From positions 24,394,501 through 24,458,500 of the forward strand of contig NC_088932.1 in the NCBI RefSeq assembly GCF_038396675.1: a stretch of 64,000 nt of DNA, given 5' to 3'. This document shows, one piece after another, positions 14,384-26,707 of this stretch. The notes below the pieces were generated by a model, which searched no databases, was not told the DNA's origin, and saw only the letters and a list, made by a program, of their open reading frames with translations. Source of the stretch: Hydra vulgaris (taxonomy: Eukaryota; Cnidaria; Hydrozoa; Anthoathecata; Hydridae). The position numbers and the translations under genes are program-made. Position 1 is the first letter of the stretch. Each line of letters opens with the position of its first letter.

Positions 14384-15251
14384 ATTATTTCGTCAAAAAC
14401 TTTTAATTACTCAGTCAATTAATTAATCATTTAATAGTCTTTAATTAATTAATTTAATTAATCAATTTAATATTCTATAATTAATTGATTAATAGTCTTT
14501 AATTACTCAGTCAATTATTTAATTACTCAGTCTTTAATTACTCAGTCAAAAATATGCCTTTTCCATCGGAAAAAGAATTCTTATTACAGTTACTGGAGAA
14601 GACTGAAGCACTCATAAAAAGAATATGGTGGAATGCATTAATCCTTCTTAACAAACTTTCTGACGAAACTAATTCATCCAAACCCGAAAACTATGGCATT
14701 AAATCTGCAAAATAGCCTCCACATATAAAAGAAATGACTATGTTTGAAAATGATTTAATTAATCTAGTTTAAAATATTAAACTTCGTAAAGTGAACAACA
14801 AGTTTCAAGAAAAGCTATCTAGCGAAATATAAACTTTGCACAAATCACATAAAACTTAAACTAAAGCCGATAAAACTCCAAAATGTACAGAATTTCCAAA
14901 AAAGAGTATAACCATCTCCTTAAGAACGCCGTTACAACTACATATAAAAAGGCAGACCAAAATCTGAAAGATCGAATAAATATTGAAGGTAAACATCTTT
15001 TACCTAATCATGATGTTTTCAACAGAATATAATTAAATGGCACCTTCAATTGTTTTTTCACTCTAAAGTATCACAAAGATAATTTTTTAAACAACCCTAC
15101 AGTTTGCCTATTAAATCCTGCAAAAAACGAAGTAGGAAGAATTTCTAAAGTTATTTTATCAAAAATAAGTTGTGATCTTAGAAAAAAAGTTTGCATAAAT
15201 CAATGGCTAAACTCACAGAACGTTATAGATAAGTTTCAAAGTTCTAAATAT

Positions 15252-15296
15252 AAATCAGTTATATCGAAAATTCTGAATTTTCGATATAACTGATTT
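15252..15296. repeat. Perfect 21-bp inverted repeat, 3-bp spacer
   Basis: The left arm 15252-15272 and right arm 15276-15296 are exact reverse complements around the spacer ctg. The right arm is the authentic coding sequence of RT motif A; the left arm is an extra inverted copy. Confidence 0.97.
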
Positions 15297-16107
15297 TTAT
15301 CCTTTAATTAATGAAAATTTACTGAACAATGCTATAACTATTGCTAAAAAATACTTAATTATAAACAAGATGAAAAAAAGTTAATATATCACGCCAGGAA
15401 ATCATTTTTATTAAACAATGGTGAAGCTTGGATTAAAAAAAGTGGAGGTTTATCTGATGTCACCATGGGAGCCTTTGATAGCGCAGAAGATTGTGAGTTT
15501 GTTGGAATATTTATCTTGTTTCAATTATCACAGTCTTACAATAAAGATGAATTCGGATTGTATAGAGACGAATCGGAGTGGCCAACAGATGGAAAAAATT
15601 AAAAAGCACTTTGTGAAATTTTTTTAAATAATGATCTTCTGATATCCATCACTTGCAATTTTAAAATTGTTAATTATCTGAGCTTAACGTTAAATCTTAA
15701 TGACAGTTCTTTCCAACTTACTGCAAGCCTGGCATTTCCATCATTTATATAAATGCTGACTCTAACCACCTTCCTAGTATACTAAAAAGCCTTCCTCAAA
15801 CTATTGAACTAAGATTGTCAACCAATTCTTCTAACGAAAATATTTTTAAACAATCCATTCCTCCTTATCAAGATGCATTATTTAAATCAGGTTTTATCTG
15901 CAATTCGTTTACCATTCAAATAAAAAACCGATCCCATTTAAAAATCACAAGCGAAACATAATATGGTACAATCCACATTTCAGTACAATGTTGCAACAAA
16001 AATAGGCAGTCGTTTTTTAAACACGTTAGACCTGCACTTTCCGGTTGGTCACAAACTTCGAAAGATATTTAATCGAAATCATTAAAATAAGCTACTCATG
16101 TATGCCA

Positions 16108-16243
16108 AACATCAAGTCCATAATTAATTCGCACAATCACAGAATATTATATACTCAAGATAAAGATGAGGGAGAAACATCAAGTCCATCATTAATTCGC
16201 ACAATCACAGGATATTATATACCCAAGGTAAAGGTGAGGGAAA
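16108..16243. repeat. 68-bp tandem duplication inside the Penelope-like relic
   Basis: Two direct copies starting aacatcaagtcc at 16108 and 16176, differing at a handful of bases. The period of 68 shifts the reading frame. Confidence 0.95.
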
Positions 16244-16870
16244 AACTTACAACTGTGTCAACAAATCTATCTGTCCCATGAACAATTAGTGCTTGTCTAA
16301 GAAAATCGTTTATCAAGCCACCATGTCGTCAAATAAACCTGACTACAAAGAAAAAGTATATTTTGGCTTATGTGAAACTCCATTCAAATTTTGGTATGTT
16401 AATCACCTAAAATCTTTTAACATTAATAAATATAAAAATGATACCGAGTTGTCTAAAGAAATTTGGGACATAAAAGACAAAATGTTTACACCCTTGATTA
16501 AGTAGAAAATTGTAAAACGTTGCAATCCTTATAACGCTTCATCAAAAATTTGCAATCTTTGCTTATACGAAAAATTCCTTATTTTTATATATAAAGGTGA
16601 TAACTTGTTAAATAAACGAAATGAGTTGATTTCAAAATGCACGTAAAAAAATTCCTCTTATCTTTTTTTGTCACCGGTGATTAGCTTATATTTTGTTTTT
16701 TCTTTGGTTGCCATCAAGTATGTCTTAGCAATCTAAAGATCTCACTACACAGTTTTTGTAATTTTTAGCGATTTTTTGTTTTGTTTTTGATTTTGTATCC
16801 AATGGCTGATGATTGCCGTATAGATATGAAACTTAAAGTACCATAGAAAGAGTTTTTTTTTCTTCGTTAA

Positions 16871-17007
<137 letters not shown>

Positions 17008-17020
17008 TATATATTTGCAA

Positions 17021-17088
17021 AAAATGGTTTATATGCAAATATATAAATAATATTTATATTATTTATATATTTGCATATAAACCATTTT
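17021..17088. repeat. Perfect 31-bp inverted repeat
   Basis: Arms 17021-17051 and 17058-17088 are exact reverse complements around a 6-bp spacer. The arms begin aaaatggtttatatgcaaat. It lies just right of the (TA)n array, and a further partial copy of the arm (tatttatatatttgca) sits at about 17004-17019. Confidence 0.95.
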
Positions 17089-17099
17089 ATATTTAAAAA

Positions 17100-18430
17100 A
17101 TTAAATTACCCAGTTAAAATTTTGATATATTTGCTATTTTTCCAAGTTATTTTCAGCATGTCGAATAAATTTTCATGTTTCCTTTCAACTCGAAATATTC
17201 CCAGAACCTCTTAAATATATACATTAGGGGTGTTCAGAAAAGAAAATTTTTGAATTTTCAAGACTAAATTATTTAGATTTGAAGCAAATTTGTCTAAATT
17301 AACATCCAAAAAATTTGAGCATAATTGAATCACTCTTTCCATGCCTTCAAAGTTGGTATTAATGATAAATAGTAATAAATTGCAATGAAAGTTTACAAGA
17401 GAAACCTGAGTGAAATGGGCAAAAAATGTAGGCTGAGATCTAATTAAAAAAAAGAAATTGTTTATTATTAAATTGGGAAAACTTGGTCATTTCTATTTTT
17501 TAAGAAACTTACTTCAATATATTTACATATAGAGAAAAAAAGAGATTGATTAAAAAAGTTTAATCTAAATGATCTCAATAAAAAAACTTGTATTTAGAAA
17601 TTTAACTTCAAACAGACATGGATATTTACAATATCAAGCTTACCTGCTATTATGGCAGGTTTCATCAAATGTTAAGCAGAAGTGACAAGTGCCATTCTGA
17701 ATCAAGCTGCTGTTGATCTTAGATTAAGTAAATTTGGCTAAACACATTAAAAGTGAAAACATGGCGAAGTTAAACATTTATAATTAGGTAAAAACAAGAG
17801 AGATAAAATAATGGCTTTTAAAGCGTGAAGGCTCTCGGCGCCCCTGAATACTGGTATAATAAATTTATGTTTGAAGTTTTTAAAAAATAATCGAATAAAA
17901 TGCGAACATAATTAGAAGAGAGGCTTATCGATATGATGGAACAATATGTTGATAATTGCAACAATGGAGATGAAAAGTAGAGCAGACTGCTTTCTGTAGA
18001 CAAGGTTCATTCTGCTTTCAGGAGCTCCACAAGAGCTCAATCAGTCTAAGCAAAAAAAAGTTAGACTGTATTTCCTCTTTAAATAAGAAATAAAGCACAC
18101 ACAATATCACATAATATATTACATAAATTAGAAAAGGAAGTTGATACTTCTACTTATATTTATTTATTTTATTTATTTTATTTTAGTTCGTCATTAAAAA
18201 AAGAATACAATGCCGTTTTATATAAATAAAATGTTAAGATCAATAACTAATCTATAATCAAAAGAAAATCAAAAAAAAAGATAAAAAGAAAAAAAAATAA
18301 TAATAATAACACCTAAAAATTAAAAATAAGTTAATAGGAGAATATAAGGAAAAATTAAATTAAAGACCAGTTAATAAGATAGTAGTTAAAAAATTAACAA
18401 AAAAAAAAAAAAAAAAGAAGACGAAAAAAA
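17100..18430. other. Non-coding AT-rich stretch
   Basis: No supportable gene. The end near 18180-18430 is rich in tttatt and poly-A runs and probably belongs to the 3' end of the minus-strand LINE. Confidence 0.45.
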
Positions 18431-18435
18431 GAATC

Positions 18436-19800
18436 TTAAAAAGAATTTATTTCATTTACATCGTTAAGAAGTTTTTGTTTGAGTTTTTGTTTGAATAGAG
18501 AAAGTGAAAAACAGTTTTTCAGCTGGTTATTTAACAAAGTGTTCCATAATTTAGGACCTCTGATGGCAATAGAAAATTTAGTAACCAAATAGTGCATTTT
18601 AGGTTGCTCATAACTGCAACTTGAAAATCTTCTAGAGTACTCGTGGTTAATTTTTTTGAAAAGTGTATTAAATATTATAGGAGTTACTTTATTATGAAAT
18701 TTGTACATAAATATAAGAATTTGATAAAGGTTCAACTGAAAAACATTAAGTATGTGATGATTTTTAAATAGTTCTTTAGAATGTGTAAAACGACCTCCAC
18801 CTGAAATAATTTTGACAACGTATTTTTATCTACTAAGCAATTTTTTTAACTTTACTTACATAAGAGCTGCACCATGCAATATTTGCATAGTTTATATAAC
18901 AATGTATGAGGGAGAAATATAAGATTTTTAAACAGTTTTAGTTTAATAATTGCTTAGCTTTGTATAGAATGTCAACATTTTTTGAAATTTTATCTTCTAA
19001 CGTTTTTGTCAGGTTTTCTTCAAGTATCACTCCTAAAAACTTTAATGATGACTCTCTAATTATTTTAGAGTTACCAATATAAAGATCAGAAACTTTTAAT
19101 GGAATATTTTCTTTATCGTGAATTCTATGAAAAAAGTATACTTAGTTTTATTTAAGGACAACTTGTTTGCCTAAAACCATTCCGCTAGATTTAAAAATTC
19201 CTACTTTACTATTTTAAATAAAAGGTTGACATCTCCATTAGAATAAAATAAATTCGTGTCATCTGCAAATAAAACTAAATTTAAAATGTTTGAAAACTTA
19301 TGGAGGTCGTTTACATAAATAAGGAATAACAGTCGACCCAGAATTGAGCCTTGGGGAACACCGCAAGTTATAGTCAAGTAATCAGTTTTTCCTTCTTCGT
19401 GTGCTATGTATTGTTTTCTATTGCTTAGATAACTTTTGAGCCATTCTAAATATATGCTTTTAATTCCATAACTTTCAAGTTTTTTCATAAGAATGCTATG
19501 GTCTACTGTATCAAAGGCTTTGTTAAAATCTATAAAAACTTCGATGGTAAACTTACTTTCGTCAAATGCTTTAAATATATCGTCAACAATATTAAAAATG
19601 GCATGGTCAGTTGAATACCCTGGCTGAAATCTAAAGTGTTTATTATATAGAATATTATTTATATTTAGAAAAGTTAAAATTCGGTTATATATAATTCGCT
19701 CTAAGATTTTCGAGAAGCAAGGAAGTATTGAAATTGGTTTGTAATTTTCAGGATTAGAAATGCTTTCTGATTTGAAAATAGGTATGACTCTCGCAACTTA
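18436..19800 (-). pseudogene. CR1-like LINE, reverse-transcriptase half, minus strand
   Basis: Read on the minus strand from about 19800: VARVIPIFKSE, NYKPISILPCFSKILER, then FIDFNKAFDTVDHSIL (motif A, where FxDxxKAFDTVDH is typical). CGVPQGSILG (motif B') and LVLFADDTNLF (catalytic FADD) lie within the piece open from 19488 to 19201. The thumb (NKTKYTFF ... SLKFLGVILEENLT) and the C-terminal block KFSIAIRGPKLWNTLL (18735-18436) follow. The catalytic Asp pair is intact, but frameshifts separate the blocks and the endonuclease is missing, so the copy is 5'-truncated and dead. Confidence 0.88.
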
Positions 19801-20849
19801 ATATATAATAATTGTAAATAATGAAAATAAACACACTATACTGAAAATGATATAATAGGGATAGAAGACATCATATTTACAGTAAATCTTTTCTGAAAAA
19901 CAAATGAATAGAGAACGTGTCTCTCTTTTTTTTAAAAAAAAATGAAATATCGAACATGGTGGACACAAAGACCACAAGACTTTAGCAAAATTTTTTTTTT
20001 TTTCGTAAAAAAAAGCGTGACGTTATGACGTTATGACGTTTCAGGATTTTCAGTTAAAAAGATACTAAGACCTAAAACTAAAAGAATTGCAAAGAAAGTA
20101 GATAAAAAAAAAAAAAAAAGAGTGCTTAAAAATTAAAAATCTTTAAAAAATAAAAAATCACTTTAAAATCTTTAAAATAAAAAAAGTTATCAACAAATTA
20201 GTGCGGACCACATCTTTTAGAAACTCAGCAAAAAATCTAACTAAATGTAATACCAAAAAAAAAGAGTTTTATAGTATAGAAGGCATCATATTTGCACCTC
20301 AAAACTATATATTTTATAAAAACTATATTGAAAGATAATTAAATAGATATTATATATCTTAATAGATATTATTAAAAAAATTAAAATATGGCGAATATAA
20401 ATATTACGTGAATTTTGCGAAAAAAAAATTGTGAAAAACAAAAATCAATTTAAACGTTGATTTAAATTTTTCTGATTGTTTATGTTTGCCATTTGACTAA
20501 TTTGCTCTGATTTTTTTAACGTTATTATTTCTGATTCCAAACTAAAAGGTCTGTTTAAATCACATTTTGAATTAAAACATTTATTTAACTGATTTCTTTT
20601 TAAGACCAAATATATTTCCTTCATAATTCATTCTGATCAGGAATAATGGAAACTTTTATGAAATTTATAAACCTTTTAATTGTTTGGTGTCTTTTATTGA
20701 ACTATCTATATTAAAAGTAGTCCTTCCAAAAGTTAAATAAAATCAGAAAAATAAACTAATATAAATAAGAGAAATAACCGCCTAAAGTAAAACAAATAAA
20801 AAATGTTTTTTTTTTATTCTGGAATCCGTTTGTGAACGATTAACTTGTT
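19801..20849. other. Non-coding AT-rich stretch
   Basis: Poly-A/T runs and a triple gacgttat repeat near 20021-20042. No coding signal. Confidence 0.45.
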
Positions 20850-21119
20850 CTATGACATGGACGCAAATTTTCCACCTTTTATTTTTATGAAAAAATAAGG
20901 TGGTGGTGACCGTAATTCGTTTCTGATTTGTGTATTCTCCGCGCAAAATTCTTTATCGATGAAAATAATTTTTCCCTTTAATTTATGAAAGTTATTTGTC
21001 TTATCTTTATAATCAATTAATTTCAAAATTAAGGTTGAGACTTTTTTAACGTTTCTTGTTTCAGTCCTATGCGTCCGTTCAATATTTGCACCTTTTAATC
21101 CATGTGTTTCTTTAAACAA
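20850..21119 (-). pseudogene. L1-like ORF1 protein fragment
   Basis: An 89-codon open piece on the minus strand contains GLKGANIERTHRTETRN, LILKLIDYKDKTNNFHKL and IIFIDKEFCAENTQIRNEL. This is the IERAHR ... KFxxYKDK ... FINEDFSxET order of the RRM/CTD region of L1 ORF1 RNA-binding proteins. It is an isolated fragment; no adjacent endonuclease or RT was seen. Confidence 0.65.
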
Positions 21120-21169
21120 CGTTTATACTTTTGCTTCGAAATTGCTCTAACTTTGATTCTCGCTTTCTT

Positions 21170-21450
21170 CCGTCAACACTCAGACTATTTCTTCTCGATC
21201 TTTCGTCAACACTCAGATTATTTTTTCTCGATCTTCGACTTCTCAAAGTTTTAATAACTCACTGCTATCTTTTATCTTTATGCTGTTCTCCTTTGTTTTT
21301 ATCTTTATGCTGTTCTCCTTTGTTTTTGATTTGACTAATACAATTTATGCCTTTGTTTTTGATTTGACTAATACAATTTTTTTGGTAGCGATTTCTTCGT
21401 TTGTACAAATGATATCTTCATTTGTACAAACAATATCTTTATTTGTACAA
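21170..21450. repeat. Cluster of short tandem duplications
   Basis: Successive direct duplications: tcgtcaacactcaga twice, tttatctttatgctgttctc twice (period about 23), gcctttgtttttgatttgac twice (period about 30), and tatctt(c/t)atttgtacaaac about three times. Confidence 0.9.
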
Positions 21451-21489
21451 ACTTACATAAGTAATTTTAAACGTTTTATGTAAATTTAC

Positions 21490-22010
21490 ATTTCCGTTTA
21501 AGTAATTATTTTTTTGGAAACGACTTTTGCTTTATAAAGTAAGTTTTTTTAATTTCAAAAAAAAGTTATGTAAAAGAAGATTACATCAAAAAGTAATTTA
21601 CTTTTACATGTAAAAGTGAGTCACTTGAAAAAGCTGTTTACTTTTACATTTAAAAGTTAATTACTTTTGAAAATTATATTACATAATATAAAAGTCAAAC
21701 TGTAATTTACATTTACCTATAAAAAAACTATTTAAAAAAAAAGTTATATTAAAAAGTAACTTGCATATGAAAGTAAATTACATAAAAGTAATATGCTACC
21801 AAATGTAAATGAAATTTACAAATAGAATAATATTTTTTTAAGTACGAATTTTTTATATTAAAAGTAATTACAAATCTTTATTAAAAATAAATTATATAAA
21901 ATAAAATTTAAATTACATAAACTTACATTTTTATATAATTTGTAAAGTAAATTAAAAGTAATTTATATAAAGTAAGTAATTTACTTATATTTTACAATAA
22001 CTTTGACAGG
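21490..22010. repeat. AT-rich repeat rich in ttacttttacatgtaaaagt
   Basis: Dozens of alternating taaaagtaa / ttacttttac motifs in both orientations, giving many small palindromes (acatgtaaaag). The same texture recurs at 29830-30310. Confidence 0.75.
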
Positions 22011-22276
22011 ATCTTGTACAAAAGTAATGCAAAAAAGTAAAACTTTAAGGCTCAAACATTTAGTTTGCCGCAACATTTGATTTTCGCGGTTTTAAATATT
22101 TCTTTCCTGTAAAGTTTGAAAATATAAATAATAGGTTTCTGCTCATGATTAAAACCCTTTCTAGTTCCGTTCCATGAGAGTTTCACTCTCTGGCCAACCA
22201 TTCCAAAGGTCTGGAATTTAGACAAAGCTAAAACAAGGCAAAAGGCATATATACACCCATGGGAAACTCAGAAAGG

Positions 22277-24738
22277 GCAGTTTATAACCATGAGCGAGAT
22301 CTCGTCTCGTTCTCATTTCTCGTGAGAAATGGGACTTCTCGTGAGAAACGAGAAATAGAAAATTCTCGCGAGAAGTAGAACGAGACTTAAATATTATATT
22401 ATTTTCCAAATTAAAAATTATTATAATTTACAAAATGCTTAATAATTTGTTTTTTTAATTAATTAAAATTTTGACTCCGTGATTTCAATAAATCTAATTA
22501 AAAATTTAATTTGTTTTTGACAAAAAAAAATTAAATTTATAATTAGATTTTTAATTTGACTTTTTAATTAGATTTTTAAAAAAATCTAATTAAAAAATTT
22601 TAATTTTAAATTAGATTTTAAATATTTTTATATAAAATTTTAAATACAAAAACTTTTTGAATAAGATGGTGCACTTTCGACTTAATTTCATCAGTTTACC
22701 AGTGAAATTCAACTAGACACATATTGTTCATATAGAAAAGAAATATTCTTGCCTCATTTCAACGATCAAAAATGTTACCAAGAAAAAACAAAATCTGGAG
22801 ATATTTTCAAAAAACAATTGAAGGTGCTGAATGCAAGGCGTGCAAAAAGTCTTTGAAAACAAAAAATGGAAACACAAGCGGACTTCATCGTCACCTCGAA
22901 AAAAAACACAAGATTACGTTGAGTATTCTGAAAAAACTGACGACTCTCTTCTTCCTTCTCCTAAGAAGAAACAACGAACCATGGTCGAAATGCTTGAAAC
23001 AAAGTCGAAATATGATAAAGACAATTCCATTCAAAAATAGTTTGACTCTGCAATGCTGGATTACTTTTGCACTGATCTGGCATCCTTTTCAGCAGTTGAA
23101 GGAAGTGGTTTCAAGAAATTGTTTGACATTGCAAACCCTAAACTGAGCCTTCATCACAGAACAACATATTCAAGAAAGCTTTCAATTCGGTCAAGAGAAG
23201 TTCAAGCTGGAATGAAGAGCATAATAACGGAGATTACGCCAAATCTAAAAAGTGCTGCATCTACTTCTGACCTTTGGACGTCTAGAGCTCAGGACAGCTA
23301 GACACACAGGTATCTTAATTGAAGGAAAGCTGGATTCTTTCTTAGAAGAACTTAATTTGACTGCTGATTTGCCAATGTACTGCGTGAACGACCAGGCAAG
23401 AAACATGAAACTTGCAGTCAAATTGTCAAAGCGCCTTGACCAATACTTGTGCAACAATCATATTTTGCGATGTGCAGTTCGAGACTCATTTGGAATGACT
23501 GCTGGAATGGATGATGCGTTGCAAACATGCAAAGATTTGGCTTCTTTAACTCACCAGTCAACAGTTGCAGCTGAATTGCTTGAATCAGAATCAGACGCTC
23601 AAGGAATCAATTTTAGACAGTTACGCCAATTTGTTGACACAAGATGGAATAGTGAACTGGATTGCATGGCTTCTGTCCTACATCTAAAGAGTGCAATTAT
23701 CAGCTTATGTGCAAATGAAGATATTTTTTCTTCAAAGACTATCAGTGCATCACAGTGGAAATCAATCGAGGGAGCAGTAGAAATTTTGGCACCACTTAAA
23801 GAAGCTACAGAAACGTGGTCGGCTGAGTCTATTCCAACAATTAACACTGTCGCCGATTCTCTTTTTTTAATCCATGACAAAATTGATCAATTTATTGAGA
23901 CGGATGGAAAAAATGGCTACGGTGTCTTGTATGCAAAAAACTTGAAAAGCTGCATTGAGAAAAGATTTCCTCTTTTTCACACTGGAAACTTATTGAGTGC
24001 TGCAGCAAACTACTTAAATCCTGCTTTAAAGGGACTTCACTTGAACCTCTTCAAATTTCAAACAACAAAAGAATGGTTAGCCTCACAGGTTAAGGATAAT
24101 GTTGAGTGCCAACCTGTTGCCAGAGTCCTTTCAGCAGATTTGTCCCCTAATTCAAAACTGAAGCGCAAGTTAAACGTCAGACTTGAAACACAAGAGCCAA
24201 CATCTGAACTGAATCCTATTTTGAGCGAAATGTGCCAGTATGAATATCTCCCTGCTGCCAAAAAAGACTTTCCGATTCTTGATTGGTGGAAATTGCATTC
24301 AAATACATTGCCAGAACACTAGAATTCCAGAACTCTTCATTAGCTAGACAAATTTTAGCTATTCCAACAAGTTCAACTAAATCAGAGAGAGTTTTTAGCT
24401 CAGGTGGAAATGTCGTCCAATCATCCAGATACAGCTTACACCCAGAAAAAGTAGAACAGATCATCTTAATCAGAAAAACATTGTCTTGTTGGAAAAGTTT
24501 GGCAAAAAAATTCTGAATTAATATTTGAAAAATTTGTTTACATTTGACAAATGTCATTTGTGTTTATTTATCAAAACCATGTTTACATTTTTTTTTTTTT
24601 TACTTGGATTTTAATAAATTTGTTTTCAAAAATTGTTAAATTTCTCGTCTCGTCTCGGTCTCACGAGAAGTATAAACTTCTCGTCTCGGTCTCGTTTCGG
24701 TTCGAAAAAACCTAGTCTCGCTCATGGTTAGCAGTTTA
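22277..24738 (+). mobile_element. hAT transposon, structurally complete
   Basis: An 8-bp target duplication gcagttta at 22277-22284 and 24731-24738 flanks perfect 15-bp TIRs (taaccatgagcgaga at 22285-22299 and its complement at 24716-24730). Inside each end are clusters of tctcgt/ctcgtctcg motifs, partly palindromic (tttctcgtgagaaa), plausible transposase-binding sites. The interior encodes a BED finger and a hAT transposase. The 8-bp duplication and 2.4-kb length are typical of hAT. Confidence 0.95.
22772..24516 (+). pseudogene. hAT transposase with BED zinc finger, frameshifted
   Basis: From ATG 22772 the first frame encodes a BED-type finger (IWRYFQ ... CKACKKSL ... LHRHLEKKH, a C2-H-H arrangement). 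A frameshift in an A run near 22905 and a TAG at 23038 precede the next block, MLDYFCTDLASFSAVEGSGF and SAASTSDLWTS (about 23053-23285). A deletion then removes part of the catalytic core, and the third frame continues HTGILIEG ... CVNDQARNMK ... CNNHILRCAVRDSF ... FVDTRWNSE to 24322. A last frameshift leads into the hAT dimerisation domain, LARQILAIPTSSTKSERVFS (24340-24400). The order is that of a full hAT transposase, but at least three frame breaks and a deletion make it inactive. Confidence 0.9.
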
Positions 24739-24739
24739 T

Positions 24740-24987
24740 GTAAAAGGAAAATAATTGGCATAATAGTTAGTTCTTTTTAACAAGTCTTTTGCGTAAATGT
24801 ATTTATAATTTAAAAACTAAGGAGAGAAAGTTTAAACCTGTCCTGAATTATGGGGGTTATAACACCATGCCCTAAAGATTAAGAAGCCCCGAAATTTTTA
24901 AGTGGACGCTTTATTTTGTAAAGATTTTTTGTCACTTTGATGCAAAAAAAGTCTATCTGCTCAAGAATATCCTCTAAAAGACTTGGT
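24740..24987. other. Non-coding stretch right of the hAT element
   Basis: Host flank interrupted by the hAT insertion. No coding signal. Confidence 0.4.
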
Positions 24988-25295
24988 TTAAACAACTACG
25001 GTAATTTTATATAGACATGTATATTTAGAACTTTTCACGTATATATCTTTATCTGCGTGTAATATCAGTGGCCTAGATACCGTAAGGCTATTATAAGCAA
25101 AACTTACGATCCCACAAGCAACTGAACCTAGAGCCACAAGGTTTAAAAGCCGTTTTGCACCTTGGCCATATATGTCTACTGACCAAAAATAATTTGATAC
25201 GTTACTTTGTAATATATGTATAATCCGAGCTGTAGCTAAGCAATGATTTATACGTAGGTTAAGAAATCTTAATCTACGCATCAAGTGATCACAGC
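24988..25295 (-). CDS. Candidate terminal exon, unknown protein
   Basis: On the minus strand a good acceptor (ttttttctccag, boundary 25296/25295) opens a frame of about 102 codons, CDHLMRRLRFLNLRINHCLA to ...YTCLYKITVVV, ending at 24988. The sequence is richer in GC and has a more even codon use than its surroundings. Residues about 52-67 (LLNLVALGSVACGIVS) are hydrophobic enough for a membrane segment. I do not recognise the family. It could be a real last exon with its first exon further right, or chance. Confidence 0.3.
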
Positions 25296-25311
25296 CTGGA
25301 GAAAAAATCAA

Positions 25312-26434
25312 GTGATTAGAGCCTAGAAAATAAAGACCCTAAAACATTTACCATCCCTACCGCAAATGTAAGGGCAACAAATTAGTAACTTTTATTTTTT
25401 ATTTTCTTACACTAAATTTAAGTCGAAAGGTTTTAAAATTCAAAATTCAAAACTCATAGGTTAATATTATATAAAGTTTACACCCAAACCGAAGGGGTGG
25501 TTGTTTCAACATTTTTCTGAACATTTTAATGTGATATAAATAAGAACATACTTAAGTTTGGTACTTAAGTATGTTTTATCTACCAAATGTATTTTTATCA
25601 ACCAAAATAATTGGTTTTCATAATTACATTAATATTACATCTCAAAATTTACGCAAGTAAACACCTTTATATTATTGGTTCCATAGAGTCTTTAAATGAC
25701 TTTAATATGGTTTTTAACAACACATTAAATGACTTCATTTGTACGTAACTATTAATAATAATATTAGTTAAAGATGCTGTTTATTAAGTAATTCTAATCC
25801 GTTTGGTGATAATAGGAATCGCCGCATTTTCAAATTCTGAAACCTTTTTACATTGCTTTTAAAATGGTATAATACCACGCAATACTTGTATTTATATCAA
25901 TTTCAAGTTAAATCTTGCATTTTGTTTAATTTATAATATCATGGATAATATTTTTTTAAACCATTTCATTTATATGTTAAAAAAATAAAATTTTTTAAAA
26001 TTTCTGTTATTTATGCAATATTTCTTCTGTTATTTTAGAAAACGATTTCTCTTTTTCTAAAATAACATACTAAAACAGGAGAATTCGGTATTTCAGCCAC
26101 ACATATATATTAATTTTAATAAGTCACTTATAAAAACTTAATTTTGTTTGTTATTTGTTCAACAAATTTTAAGTCCGCGTCATTTGATTACTTATTCACG
26201 AAAAAAGAGTTTCTTTCGCTCCGAACTTTTGAATGAGGAACATAATTTGATTTTCAGACGAACTTATAACTTAATTAAAGATGATATTTTAAATCCCCTA
26301 AATGATTGGGGATGTTGCTCAAAATTTACATGGTCATAGTTTTTGAACACTAAGAGAATATTGCATGGCATTAGAGACTTGTTAATGAACTTAAATTTAG
26401 TTTAAAATGTTAAAAAAAAATGTACCTATATATA
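25312..26434. other. Non-coding AT-rich stretch with small palindromes
   Basis: Contains short inverted repeats (acatacttaagt/acttaagtatgt at about 25549-25577; ttattttagaaaa and its complement at about 26031-26066). No supportable gene. Confidence 0.45.
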
Positions 26435-26707
26435 CAGTATGCATAAAAAAATAATCGTACACTTGAAAAATAATCATAATTTTAAAGGATGCATCGAAAA
26501 AAAAGAGTTATTCATAAAAATATTTAAAAGTTTTTTTTAGATATCTTCTCAAGTATTGTCTTAAGAATTTTTTTGTGTATTGGTGAATTAATTGCTTTTC
26601 AAACCTTTTGAATTTTACACAATTGATCTAATGATGTATAAAATTGACTGCAAAAAAATAATCGTACAGTTCAAAAATAAAGTCAAATTGATCAAATTCC
26701 ATGGAAA

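Larger units (their letters stand above)
14553..16647 (+). pseudogene. Penelope-like retroelement: reverse transcriptase plus C-terminal GIY-YIG endonuclease, decayed
   Basis: The trace begins PFPSEKEFLLQLLEKTEAL at 14553 and proceeds through TTYKKADQNLKDRI and LLNPAKNEVGRISKVIL (15110-15160). IFDITDFYP (RT motif A, about 15278-15304) follows, then NNGEAWIKKSGGLSDVTMGA (15415-15475) and GLYRDE, where the usual YRDD catalytic motif is altered. After SYSCMPNI (16090) comes a Cys-rich linker, then IVYQATMSSN ... VYFGLCETPF ... YVNHLKSF (16305-16415), which fits a GIY-YIG nuclease core. The closing block is KIVKRCNPYNASSKICNLC. Penelope-like elements combine exactly these two activities. Many stops and frameshifts, a 68-bp tandem duplication and an internal inverted duplication make this copy inactive. 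Confidence 0.75.

Noticed and set aside
26148..26339. 63-codon plus-strand frame left of the Tc1 element
   Set aside because: No motif and no continuation on either side; likely chance.
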